Below are positions 1-7,121 of a stretch of 16,184 bases of DNA, piece by piece (within the stretch, counting starts at the first letter, position 1; each line of letters opens with the position of its first letter). The notes under the pieces are model-generated. The model worked only from the letters and a program-made list of their open reading frames with translations. It did no database searches and was not told where the DNA came from. The stretch is from an uncultured Methylococcaceae bacterium. Lineage in GTDB: Bacteria > Pseudomonadota > Gammaproteobacteria > Methylococcales > Methylomonadaceae. A program made the position numbers and the translations under genes. The stretch lies in contig CAJVYO010000009.1 in assembly GCA_913009515.1 (NCBI GenBank), positions 1 to 16,184 on the forward strand, in the 5' to 3' direction.

Positions 1-805
1 TTTGAGCATACTGTACGGTAATTTTTTTATACAGATTAATCGCCTGCTTCTTCTTTTGTTCATCCAAGCTAATATCGGCTAACTTTAATAATGCCGATGC
101 CGCTTTTTCACTCGCTGGGAACTGTGTTAATACTTGATTATAAGCCTGTTTCGCAGGTTTAAATTGCCCCGTCACTTTATAAGCCGATCCTAACCAAAAC
201 AACGCATTATCGCTGTATTGTCCATCAGGGTATTTAGCTAAAAACTGCTTAAATAATTTAATCGCTTCAGGGTAACGACCTTGCCTAATATCTTTATAAG
301 CACGTTCAAATGCCGATTTTTCATTCGGTTTAGCCGTCGCAGGTTTATTGTTATTCGCAACCCGTTCTGCTTGTAAGCGTACACTTTCTTCAAGACGTTG
401 CTGATTTTGTCTTTCCGCCAAAGGAATGGCTAAATTTTCACCTAATTTAATCTTAGGTTTTTTTGCATAATTAACATCAACACTGCTAGGGACTGTCGCA
501 ACCGATTCCAATGCTTGAAAGCGATCATTGATATCCTTATACATATTTTGCTCACGACGCATCAAGTTTTTCATTTCATGGCTTTGCTGCTCAACCAAAC
601 CCCGTAATTGCTGAATTTCAGCCTGCAAACTCTCAATACGACTCAACATATTTAACATCGGTTTATTAGACGGTGTCCGTGTTGAAACGTATTGGCTACC
701 ATCCATATAGGTTGAATTATTAATAACCGGCGGTAATGGTCTCACTTCAGCCTGTACCGTTTGTAATGCAGATAAAGCCATTATTGCAATTGCTAATTTT
801 TTCAT
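1..805 (-). CDS. cpoB: Cell division coordinator CpoB (YbgF), 3' end cut by window
   Basis: Periplasmic protein that couples the Tol-Pal machine to septal peptidoglycan synthesis. Translating the minus strand from 805 gives 268 residues without a stop; E. coli CpoB is about 263, so only a short C-terminal tail should be missing. Residues 1-19 (MKKLAIAIMALSALQTVQA) are a signal peptide. Residues about 50-100 are a Q/E/R-rich heptad segment matching the trimerising coiled coil. From about residue 165 come TPR-type repeats, for example AFERAYKDIRQGRYPEAIKL and NALFWLGSAYKVTGQF. Its position at the end of tol-pal is canonical, but here an IscB element separates it from pal. Its ATG (805-803) overlaps the iscB TGA (804-802), and no clear Shine-Dalgarno precedes it (CCACAAAATTT), so translation may depend on coupling to iscB. 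Family assignment is firm; the coupling is inferred. Confidence 0.93.
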   Translation of the reverse strand, partial: MKKLAIAIMALSALQTVQAEVRPLPPVINNSTYMDGSQYVSTRTPSNKPMLNMLSRIESLQAEIQQLRGLVEQQSHEMKNLMRREQNMYKDINDRFQALESVATVPSSVDVNYAKKPKIKLGENLAIPLAERQNQQRLEESVRLQAERVANNNKPATAKPNEKSAFERAYKDIRQGRYPEAIKLFKQFLAKYPDGQYSDNALFWLGSAYKVTGQFKPAKQAYNQVLTQFPASEKAASALLKLADISLDEQKKKQAINLYKKITVQYAQ

Positions 806-2064
806 AAATTTTGTGGCAAAGAAACCCCGAAGTCTTTAGCTTCGGGGAGGAATTGCCATCCTCCGATTAATGTTGTACTTCTGGCTGCGAGTCTGTCACA
901 ATTTTTCTTAACGTTGACAGAAGTAGTTAACGTATTATTTAAAATATCCATCAAGGCAAAGAAGCCTGAACTTCGCTTACCTTTAACAAACCCTATTCCT
1001 TTACTGGTCTTTACTAAATCAAACTTTCTCAGTCCAAAAAGTTTTCCTGTGGGGATTTTTTTCTCACTTCTTACACCTTTAAATTGTTGAAAATCGCCCG
1101 AAGAAACATGTCGCTTATGAAGGATAACTTCCAAAGGCTTTACCCATTCGTCATCTTCACAACCAATGGCTACCGCATCGTTATAGTGTGTCTTAGGCAA
1201 ATGTAAAACCTGTTCACGCTTGAATTTAGTCTCGTAACCAAATGTTTCAGTAAAATCCCATACTTTCTTTAATTGAGATTTAACAATCCCAATTTCAGTC
1301 GCATGTTTAGTCATACTCTTCTTCGCTTTAAAATCAAATATTCCATCGTGTAAGTCAGAATGACAACACTCACAGAGTGTTATTAGGTTTGATGGTGTAT
1401 TCGTACCGCCATTACGCCTGAACTGAATATGATGTATGTGTAGTTTTTCAGAATGTTTCGTTTTTCTTCCTGACTGGCACTTATAATTATCACGCTCTAA
1501 AATATAAGCTTTCACATTGTAATATCCTTTTTGATTGCCCTTTTGATAATCAATACCCTTAACCTCTTGATTTGTTATCTTGTGAATATCAAATGACGCT
1601 GTTTCTACTTTCCATTCAGTCACAGGCAATTTTGCTTCAATCTGTTTCTTTTCTCTCAAGTGACTATCCACTTTTGAACGAATGGAAGGTGCTAATCTGT
1701 CCGTCTTATGGCTATTAGCACGATTAAGCCAACGGGCAGGACGATAGCGACATTTTCTTCCTCGTCTGGTTGTTCGATACATAGCACGTTGTGTCATCTT
1801 TTTAGAAACATCTTGACGGATCTGTGTTTCTGCTTGATAAATCACCTGACCATTGGTGATCGCAGCACTTCCGATCACCTTACTTCCCGTATCCATACTA
1901 GCAATAACAGGTTGTTTATTATCTTCACAATCCCATAATAACTGAATAGTGAAAGGGCGAGTCTGTTTCACCTTCGCTTTACCTGCTTTAAGTAAATGCT
2001 TTGCTTTTGCAGGTTTGCATGGCATTAATGGTTCACCATTTTTGTTAATGACGTATACAAACAT
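802..2064 (-). CDS. iscB: IscB RNA-guided nuclease (RRXRR, RuvC and HNH domains)
   Basis: IscB proteins are RNA-guided DNA endonucleases of IS200/IS605-type elements and relatives of Cas9. The 420 residues include the N-terminal PLMP signature (12-15, in INKNGEPLMPCKPAKAKHLL). RuvC-I is MDTGSKVIG with Asp58. The Arg-rich bridge is TTRRGRKCRYR (about 98-108). RuvC-II is near Glu154 (VETASFDIHKI). The HNH domain spans about 190-241 (HIHHIQFRRNGG, then SNLITLCECCHSDLHDG). RuvC-III is THYNDAVAI with His293 and Asp296. Length fits the family (about 400-500). One oddity: the usual CxxC opening the HNH zinc site reads CQSG (196-199), so one cysteine is missing, while CxxCH at 231-235 is kept. GGGAG lies about 11 nt before the ATG. 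The C-terminus (FLPEAKDFGV) is read through the right-end hairpin. No tnpA is adjacent, so any mobility would need a transposase in trans. Activity is inferred. Confidence 0.93.
   Translation of the reverse strand: MFVYVINKNGEPLMPCKPAKAKHLLKAGKAKVKQTRPFTIQLLWDCEDNKQPVIASMDTGSKVIGSAAITNGQVIYQAETQIRQDVSKKMTQRAMYRTTRRGRKCRYRPARWLNRANSHKTDRLAPSIRSKVDSHLREKKQIEAKLPVTEWKVETASFDIHKITNQEVKGIDYQKGNQKGYYNVKAYILERDNYKCQSGRKTKHSEKLHIHHIQFRRNGGTNTPSNLITLCECCHSDLHDGIFDFKAKKSMTKHATEIGIVKSQLKKVWDFTETFGYETKFKREQVLHLPKTHYNDAVAIGCEDDEWVKPLEVILHKRHVSSGDFQQFKGVRSEKKIPTGKLFGLRKFDLVKTSKGIGFVKGKRSSGFFALMDILNNTLTTSVNVKKNCDRLAARSTTLIGGWQFLPEAKDFGVSLPQNL
825..847 (-). repeat. Right-end (RE) hairpin of the IscB element
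   Basis: Perfect 8-bp stem, CCCCGAAG pairing with CTTCGGGG, around a 7-nt loop (CTAAAGA on the minus strand). It lies inside the last codons of iscB. It matches the left-end hairpin at 19/23 positions; position pair 5/19 is G-C here and T-A there, so the stem covaries. Confidence 0.8.
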
Positions 2065-2350
2065 ATAGCGTTAAACTCCCGTTTGTTAGGTTATGCGTAT
2101 TATCACTAATAGAGTTAATGATAAATCCGGCTTCAACTCGACAAGATAAAACTGCTTTGTCCACTGGGTTGTCAAATACCTACCTCACAGTATTATCTAC
2201 TTCCCAGCGATAGAGCCTCAGTCTGTTGCGACAACCAAGGGTATCTGTATCAATTCTATCGGCTACTTACTTTTAAAATCTCCTATAAGTTGTCTGGTAA
2301 ACATGGGGTCTTAATCTCTTAAAAGCCCCTAAATATTTAGCTTAGGGGTT
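2065..2350 (-). ncRNA. Omega RNA (HEARO RNA) region upstream of iscB
   Basis: About 285 nt without an ORF lies between the pal stop and iscB, where IscB elements encode their guide RNA scaffold. On the minus strand it can fold extensively. The left-end hairpin comes first. CGATAGA (near 2262) pairs with TCTATCG (near 2210), enclosing GTTG-TCG-CAAC. GCTGGG pairs with CCCAGT, enclosing AATAC/GTATT. A hairpin TTATCA/TGATAA (2100-2124) sits just before the iscB start. A 7-bp pairing GTAAACA/TGTTTAC (2350-2356 with 2297-2303) could close the left-end hairpin. In this family the guide is the flanking sequence 5' of the scaffold, which here would be the 3' end of pal. RNA ends and fold are inferred by eye; no covariance model was run. 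Confidence 0.75.
2326..2348 (-). repeat. Left-end (LE) hairpin of the IscB element
   Basis: Minus-strand arms CCCCTAAG and TTTAGGGG around the loop CTAAATA, an 8-bp stem with one G-T pair. It starts 8 nt after the pal stop codon and copies the right-end hairpin with compensatory changes. It is followed by GGGGCTTTTAAG, so it could also weakly terminate pal transcripts, though only four T residues follow. Confidence 0.75.
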
Positions 2351-2355
2351 GTTTA

Positions 2356-2955
2356 CTATTTGTACACCATTTCTACACGGCGATTTAACTTAAACGCCGC
2401 ATCATTATGTTCTAAGGCAATCGGCTTTTCTTCACCATAACTGACTACATTAATTTGGCTTGCCATCACCCCTAATAATTGCATCATTTTAAAAATAGAT
2501 TTTGCACGCTGCTCACCTAACGAAATATTATATTCTCGCGTGCCTCGCTCATCAGAATGACCTTGTAACACTAAACTTTGATTCGGGTGCCGCATTAAAT
2601 AAGATGCATGAGCCTCAACAATCGGCACAAATTTATCCAAAATTTGACTACTATCATATTCAAAATAAATTGTTCGTGTCGATAAAGGGCTACTCGGATC
2701 ACTAAAATCAGAGCTTTGCATTAATTTTTCTGCTGCAGATAAATTATTGTCATAGGCTGATTGTTGATTCAGTTCTAAGCCGGTTACATTTGCGGTACTC
2801 GCATTATAACCTTGCCCCGAAGCCCCTTTATTATCAACATTAATAGCGGGAATATTTTGATTAACATCAAGCCCCTCTTCTAATGCTTCATCTGTTGCAC
2901 AGGCCGATAAAACACCCGCCAAGCATATAATCGTTACTGTATTTTTTAAATTCAT
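2356..2955 (-). CDS. pal: Peptidoglycan-associated lipoprotein Pal
   Basis: Outer-membrane lipoprotein that binds peptidoglycan and TolB and is needed for outer-membrane constriction during division. The 199 residues begin with a lipoprotein signal peptide ending in the lipobox LSAC (Cys19). A linker of about 70 residues follows. The OmpA-like domain runs from about residue 95 (RTIYFEYDSSQIL) to the end, with the meso-diaminopimelate-binding signature LQGHSDERGTREYNISLGEQRA and the closing NRRVEMVY. It follows tolB by 44 bp, the normal order. The upstream gap is AT-rich without an obvious Shine-Dalgarno. Its last codons abut the IscB element, so its 3' end is the likely source of the omega-RNA guide. 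The coding sequence looks undamaged by the insertion. Confidence 0.97.
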   Translation of the reverse strand: MNLKNTVTIICLAGVLSACATDEALEEGLDVNQNIPAINVDNKGASGQGYNASTANVTGLELNQQSAYDNNLSAAEKLMQSSDFSDPSSPLSTRTIYFEYDSSQILDKFVPIVEAHASYLMRHPNQSLVLQGHSDERGTREYNISLGEQRAKSIFKMMQLLGVMASQINVVSYGEEKPIALEHNDAAFKLNRRVEMVYK

Positions 2956-2999
2956 AATATTTTATATAGTTAAATTCGAAATTATATTTGAATAAAAGC

Positions 3000-4295
3000 T
3001 TATTTTGCCCATGCAGGTTCTCTTACCGAACCTTCAGTAAATTCTATATCCTGTTTAGTCACGCCGTCTACCGTCACCGTTGATAAAATTTCTTTATTCG
3101 CTTTACGTCGTGCATAAATAATAGTTTGGCTATTCGGAGCAAAGCTAGGTGATTCATCTAAAGGACCGTCCGTTAAGGCTGATACCACACCTGTTTCTAA
3201 ATTTAATACCGCAATATGGTATTTTCCTTGTTTTGCCTGCACCATAGTAATCAATTTTCCATCCGCTGAAAAACGTCCCCGCGCATTATAAAGTCCATCA
3301 AAGGTAATCCGTTCTGCTCCGCCCTCGCCATTACTCGGCATCACATACAACTGTGGTCGGCGACCTCGATCTGAGGTAAATAAAATGGTTTTGCCATCCG
3401 GTGACCATGTTGCCTCGGTATCAATGGCTCTTGACTTTGTTAACTGACGCAATGAAAGTTTATCTAAACTTAAAATATAAACATCTGAATTACCGCCTTT
3501 TGACAAAGTAAGTGCTAATTTTTTACCATCAGGCGACCATGAAGGCGAGCCATTAATCCCTTTATATTTTGCGACACTTTTACGTTTTCCTGTTGCTAAG
3601 GTCTGCACATAAATTTCAGAGACTTTATTTTCAAATGAAACATAGGCTAATTGCTCACCATTCGGCGACCAATCAGGCGACATAATCGGCTCACTGGATT
3701 TCGCAATTGACACCGCATTCGCGCCATCATAATCCGCAATAAATAAATTATATTCATGGTTATTTTTAGAGATTACGCGACTGGTTATATACGCAATACG
3801 ACTGGTAAAAACGCCTTTCACGCCTAATAAACGCTTATAAATAGCATCACTAATATGATGAGCTGCCTGCCGTAAGGCATTTTTTTCAACCGTAACACGC
3901 ACGCCTTTTAACTGCTCTTTTTTAACCACATCGAATAAACTCATATCGACATGATAACGAGAACCTTCTGCTTTTATATTACCAATCACCACATAATCTT
4001 GACCGATAGCTAGCCAATTACGAAATTTAATCTGTGCAGGCTGATGCGGTAATGCCAGCATATGACTTTGATCTAAGGAACGAAAATAACCACTTCCCGC
4101 TAAATCACCTCTAATAATCGATGCGACATCGACCTCTAGCTTATTATCTTTTGGCTGCCCAAAAGGCACGACCGCAATATTATAAGCACTCTGTATGCCT
4201 TCCGTAATTTCAATGGTCAGCTCTGCCCGTGCCCCTAAACTATAAATCGATAGGCTCACACTCAGCATTAAAGTGGCTATTTTTTTTATTAACAT
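3000..4295 (-). CDS. tolB: Tol-Pal system beta-propeller protein TolB
   Basis: Periplasmic protein that shuttles between Pal and TolA. I place the start at 4295 (MLIKKIATLMLSVSLSIYSLGARA), because this gives a normal signal peptide and begins 13 bp after the tolA stop; the longer reading frame from 4439 would overlap the tolA C-terminal domain and has no signal sequence. The 431 residues match the family length. The N-terminal domain (LTIEITEGIQSAYNIAVVPF) is followed by a C-terminal propeller with the repeated blade motif PxWSPDGKxL: MSPDWSPNGEQLAYVS, GSPSWSPDGKKLALT and EATWSPDGKTILFTSDRGR. Order tolA-tolB-pal is conserved. Confidence 0.97.
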   Translation of the reverse strand: MLIKKIATLMLSVSLSIYSLGARAELTIEITEGIQSAYNIAVVPFGQPKDNKLEVDVASIIRGDLAGSGYFRSLDQSHMLALPHQPAQIKFRNWLAIGQDYVVIGNIKAEGSRYHVDMSLFDVVKKEQLKGVRVTVEKNALRQAAHHISDAIYKRLLGVKGVFTSRIAYITSRVISKNNHEYNLFIADYDGANAVSIAKSSEPIMSPDWSPNGEQLAYVSFENKVSEIYVQTLATGKRKSVAKYKGINGSPSWSPDGKKLALTLSKGGNSDVYILSLDKLSLRQLTKSRAIDTEATWSPDGKTILFTSDRGRRPQLYVMPSNGEGGAERITFDGLYNARGRFSADGKLITMVQAKQGKYHIAVLNLETGVVSALTDGPLDESPSFAPNSQTIIYARRKANKEILSTVTVDGVTKQDIEFTEGSVREPAWAK

Positions 4296-4308
4296 GATTA
4301 TCTTTAAT

Positions 4309-5295
4309 TTAGGATTCTGGAGAAAAAATAAAACTAAACCGTCTAAATTTCTTAAACACATCAGCGGCTTGAGGAACAGGTAACGGCGATGCCTTATAAA
4401 CAGCACGTTCTGCGGAATCATCAAACAACTGATTACCACTACTTTTAATCACTTGCACTGACATTACATCACCACTCGGAATTAAATCAACCCTAATCGT
4501 ACAGACCAAGCCTTTATTAACAGCAATAGGCGGGTTCCAATTTTGGTTCACTTTACGCTTGATTAAACTACTGGCGCTTGCAACTCCTTGCTCAATGCGA
4601 GCCGCTTTTTCAGCTGCTAATTGTGCATTTCTTTGTGCCTGCAATACTTGTTGGCGCTGCTGTTTCGCAACTGCTATTTTTTGTTGTTTTACCGCGGCTA
4701 AACGTAAATTTTCCTTTTTTTCAGCGGCGATTTTTAAGGCTCTTTGTTGTGCAACCGCTGCAACACGTCGCTGTTCTACGGCAACTGCTTTCTGGCGAAC
4801 CACTTCAGCGACTCTTTTACGTTCCTGCTCTACCGCTTTTTTTTGCGTTGCTATCTGCTGTTGTTTTACTTTTTCAGCGGCGATTTTTTGTGCTTTTTTG
4901 ACACGTGCTTGTTCAGCAACCGCTTGTTTTCTCTGTTCTACCGCTACCTGTTCTTGTTTAATATTATCTAAACGTTGTTTTTCTTGCTGTTCAACAACCG
5001 CTAATTGTTCAGCTTTAATCTGCTCTAAACGCTGTTCTTGTTGCTGTATTTGTTGCGTTAATGCGTGCGTTTTTTGTTGTTTATCCGTATCACGTTGTTG
5101 CTGAGCGACTTGTAGCTCCAATGCTTTTGCAGTTACCCACTCATCAGCTATCACTGCCGCATGAATAATTTCAGGGGGATTGTCTACTGTCACTTTAACA
5201 GCCTCGTGTTCTTCACTAAAATCAAGCAGAAAAGAACCCATTAAAACAGCATGTAAACTTAACGCGGATAAAAATGAAAGACTATATTTTGACAT
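4309..5295 (-). CDS. tolA: Cell envelope integrity protein TolA
   Basis: Inner-membrane protein bridging the TolQR motor to Pal/TolB. The 328 residues comprise a short cytoplasmic start, one transmembrane segment (about 6-25, LSFLSALSLHAVLMGSFLLD), a long Q/K/A/E-rich helical domain (about 55-245) with repeated AEK, VEQ and QQ motifs, and a globular C-terminal domain (about 245-328). The C-terminal domain carries NQNWNPP, IRVDLIPSGDVMSVQVIKSSG and FDDSAERAVYKASPLP. The ATG follows the tolR stop directly (tolR ends at 5296), suggesting translational coupling. The repetitive helical region produces long spurious reading frames on the other strand. Assignment is firm. Confidence 0.95.
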   Translation of the reverse strand: MSKYSLSFLSALSLHAVLMGSFLLDFSEEHEAVKVTVDNPPEIIHAAVIADEWVTAKALELQVAQQQRDTDKQQKTHALTQQIQQQEQRLEQIKAEQLAVVEQQEKQRLDNIKQEQVAVEQRKQAVAEQARVKKAQKIAAEKVKQQQIATQKKAVEQERKRVAEVVRQKAVAVEQRRVAAVAQQRALKIAAEKKENLRLAAVKQQKIAVAKQQRQQVLQAQRNAQLAAEKAARIEQGVASASSLIKRKVNQNWNPPIAVNKGLVCTIRVDLIPSGDVMSVQVIKSSGNQLFDDSAERAVYKASPLPVPQAADVFKKFRRFSFIFSPES

Positions 5296-5721
5296 TTAAG
5301 GCTGCTGCTCAGTCATCAAACCCACATTTTCAATCCCTGCATTTTTTAATGCGGCCATCACCACCACCACTTTTCCATAAGCAACGCGTTTATCACCGCG
5401 AATATAAACCGGTGTATTCGCTTTATTTTGACGGGTTGCAGCGGTTAATAATAACAGTTCTTCCGCTGTTGCCAAGGCTTCACCCTCGCCATCGCCTAAA
5501 TCAATACTATATTCACCTGATTCTGCAATGGTAATAATAATCGGCGATGGCAAATCATCGCCAGTGACTGCATTACCCATCGCTTGCGGCAACTCAACAT
5601 CAATCCCTGATTGAACCATCGGTGCCGTAATCATAAAAATAATCAACAACACTAATGTGACATCAATATACGGCACCACATTAATCTCTGCCATCACTTT
5701 TCTGCGTTTACGTTGAGCCAT
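5296..5721 (-). CDS. tolR: Biopolymer transport protein TolR (ExbD family)
   Basis: Part of the proton channel and motor TolQ5R2. The 141 residues start with a basic cytoplasmic tail (MAQRKRRKVMAEINVVPYID). A single transmembrane helix (about 18-38, DVTLVLLIIFMITAPMV) contains the conserved protonatable Asp20. A periplasmic domain ends in the family's VYIRGDKRVAYGKVVVVMAALKNAG pattern, written here only as VYIRGDKRVAYGKV and NAGIENVGLMT. It lies 3 bp after the tolQ stop and directly before tolA. Distinguished from ExbD by the tolA/tolB context. Confidence 0.95.
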   Translation of the reverse strand: MAQRKRRKVMAEINVVPYIDVTLVLLIIFMITAPMVQSGIDVELPQAMGNAVTGDDLPSPIIITIAESGEYSIDLGDGEGEALATAEELLLLTAATRQNKANTPVYIRGDKRVAYGKVVVVMAALKNAGIENVGLMTEQQP

Positions 5722-5724
5722 TAA

Positions 5725-6399
5725 TTAACGTACCTGATATTGCAATAAAACGCCAAACTCATCAACAAATAACTCATAACGACTGCCTAAGCGATCAATT
5801 GATGTTGAAAATCGATTATAAGCCATCACCGCTGGAATCGCAGCAAATAAACCAATCGCCGTAGCAACCAACGCCTCCGCAATACCCGGTGCAACTTGTG
5901 CTAAAGTCGCTTGCTTTGCACCAGACAAAGAACGAAATGAATTCATAATCCCCCACACCGTACCAAATAAACCAATATAAGGACTCGTAGAACCCACTGT
6001 TGCTAAAAAAGGTAAACTTTCGTCTAAACTATCTAATTCACGGGTTAAAGAAATTCGCATTGCCTTTTGAGCACTTTCTATTTTTTCCTGCCCAGTGGTT
6101 TGAGGTAATTCATACATTTTCAAAAATTCTTGATAACCTGCCACAAATATTCTTTCAACGCCTAAAAGCGTGTCATGACCTTTATTCGATAATTGATAAT
6201 ATAAGCTTTCTAAATCACCGCTATTTTTAAATTGATGTTCAAACGCATCCATCACTTTAACAGCCTGTTTGAGCTGTTTGCGTTTACTAAAAATAAAGGT
6301 CCAAGATATGATAGAAGCGATCAATAGTAATGCCATCACTATTTGTACGACCAGGCTGGCCTCTGCAATTAAATGCAGAATAGATAAATCGTTATTCAT
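5725..6399 (-). CDS. tolQ: Proton channel subunit TolQ (MotA/TolQ/ExbB family)
   Basis: Inner-membrane channel protein energising TolA. The 224 residues have three transmembrane helices at about 14-36 (SLVVQIVMALLLIASIISW), 134-158 (TVGSTSPYIGLFGTVWGIMN) and 167-192 (PGIAEALVATAIGLFAAIPA), with the conserved Thr/Gly-rich motifs of the second and third helices. A cytoplasmic loop joins helices 1 and 2. The start MNNDLSILHLIAEASLVVQ matches typical TolQ N-termini. No clear Shine-Dalgarno precedes the ATG (AAAAATTCA). The gene ybgC, often immediately upstream, is absent. The 120-bp upstream gap holds no promoter I would defend. Confidence 0.96.
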   Translation of the reverse strand: MNNDLSILHLIAEASLVVQIVMALLLIASIISWTFIFSKRKQLKQAVKVMDAFEHQFKNSGDLESLYYQLSNKGHDTLLGVERIFVAGYQEFLKMYELPQTTGQEKIESAQKAMRISLTRELDSLDESLPFLATVGSTSPYIGLFGTVWGIMNSFRSLSGAKQATLAQVAPGIAEALVATAIGLFAAIPAVMAYNRFSTSIDRLGSRYELFVDEFGVLLQYQVR

Positions 6400-6519
6400 T
6401 GAATTTTTAAAATAAGAAATTGATGGTAAAGCATGAAATGAAGCAGAGGAATCATTCGGAGCATAAACTAACTAAGTCTCTACACTCCGGATAACGTTAA
6501 TTTATTTATTTTTAGCCGC

Positions 6520-6804
6520 TTATTTCTTTTTTGTAGATTTTTTCTTTTTAGCCACTTTCAACGCTTTAAAATTTGCTTTATTAGCCTCAATTGTTTTTTT
6601 ACCAATGCCTTTAATCTTAGCCAACTCATTTACATTGGAAAATTTACCTTCTGTTTCACGACGCTTAATAATAGCCTGTGCTTTTTTTAAACCAATGCCT
6701 TTTAAATTAGTCGCTAATTCCTTTGCGGTTGCGGTATTGATATCCACAGGGGCAGCAAAAGCATTAAACGATAAACACGCCAATAAAACTAAAATTTTTT
6801 TCAT
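6520..6804 (-). CDS. Secreted helix-hairpin-helix (ComEA-like) DNA-binding protein
   Basis: The 94 residues start with a signal peptide (MKKILVLLACLSFNAFA, cleavage about residue 17). A tandem helix-hairpin-helix domain follows: VDINTATAKELATNLKGIGLKKAQAIIKRR, quoted in parts as DINTATAKEL and LKGIGLKKAQAI, then VNELAKIKGIGKKTIEA. This pattern typifies periplasmic ComEA, which binds incoming DNA in natural transformation. The tail is a lysine run (KKKKSTKKK) that may bind nucleic acid or be disordered. AGAGAG precedes the start. It sits between the flagellar fliDST genes and tolQ, 21 bp after the FliT-position gene, so it may be co-transcribed with them. The competence role is a family inference. 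Confidence 0.85.
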   Translation of the reverse strand: MKKILVLLACLSFNAFAAPVDINTATAKELATNLKGIGLKKAQAIIKRRETEGKFSNVNELAKIKGIGKKTIEANKANFKALKVAKKKKSTKKK

Positions 6805-6825
6805 TTTTACTCTCTAATTATAAGA

Positions 6826-7116
6826 CTAAGGATTTTCTTGATATGACTTGGCTTTTAACTGACCGTGTTTTAGCTTAAGCAATTGCCCACTCACATCTGC
6901 TTTATTTTTTTCTAATAATTTTGTAATAATCTGACTTAATTGCTGAACCAACAATAAATCCTGATGTTCTTTCTCAGTAATATCCCGAGAAAGATTATCA
7001 AAAAAATCATGCAATAACAATGTTTGTTCTAAATGTGTCTCTTCCAACAATTGCCAAGCTTCATCTTTAGCATACTGAAGCATCGCTTGTGATTGTTCAA
7101 CAATTTTTGTTATCAC
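6826..7116 (-). CDS. Probable FliT-like flagellar chaperone (by position)
   Basis: The 96-residue, Leu/Gln/Lys-rich protein is predicted to be all-helical (AMLQYAKDEAWQLLEETHLEQ and LLVQQLSQIITKLLEKNKAD). It lies 5 bp after fliS, which follows fliD, the position and size of fliT, whose product chaperones FliD and restrains FlhDC in enterics. FliT sequences are highly divergent, and I see no diagnostic motif, so this call rests on context, size and helical character. No signal peptide or membrane segment is present. Confidence 0.6.
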   Translation of the reverse strand: MITKIVEQSQAMLQYAKDEAWQLLEETHLEQTLLLHDFFDNLSRDITEKEHQDLLLVQQLSQIITKLLEKNKADVSGQLLKLKHGQLKAKSYQENP

Positions 7117-7121
7117 GTAAT

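Larger units (their letters stand above)
806..2350 (-). mobile_element. IscB-type IS200/IS605-like insertion between pal and cpoB (edges approximate)
   Basis: The usually contiguous pal-cpoB junction is split by about 1.5 kb holding only an omega-RNA-like region and iscB. Near the two ends lie hairpins of 23 nt (825-847 and 2326-2348) in the same orientation, which are 19/23 identical; subterminal hairpins of this kind are what Y1 transposases of this family recognise. Such elements leave no target duplication, so the exact tips cannot be read from a single copy. I place the left tip within about 2349-2356 and the right tip within about 803-824. The element lies in the operon's direction and lacks its own transposase. 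Confidence 0.8.

Noticed and set aside
1708..1938. Plus-strand reading frame opposite iscB
   Set aside because: Antisense shadow of the Arg-rich and RuvC-I coding region; no start signal or recognisable protein.
2321..2350. Ordinary rho-independent terminator of pal
   Set aside because: The T-run is short and the hairpin is nearly the same as the one inside the end of iscB, so a transposon end explains it better.
4296..4439. Upstream extension of tolB to 4439
   Set aside because: It would run through the tolA C-terminal domain and hide the signal peptide that starts at 4295.
4559..5104. Long plus-strand cysteine-rich reading frames opposite tolA
   Set aside because: They are mirror images of the tolA Q/K/A-rich helical repeats; composition is absurd (Cys/Phe runs) and tolA itself is clear.
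6400..6519. Strong terminator or promoter between the ComEA-like gene and tolQ
   Set aside because: Only a 5-bp stem with a long loop (CGGAG/CTCCG) and no convincing -35/-10 pair were found.
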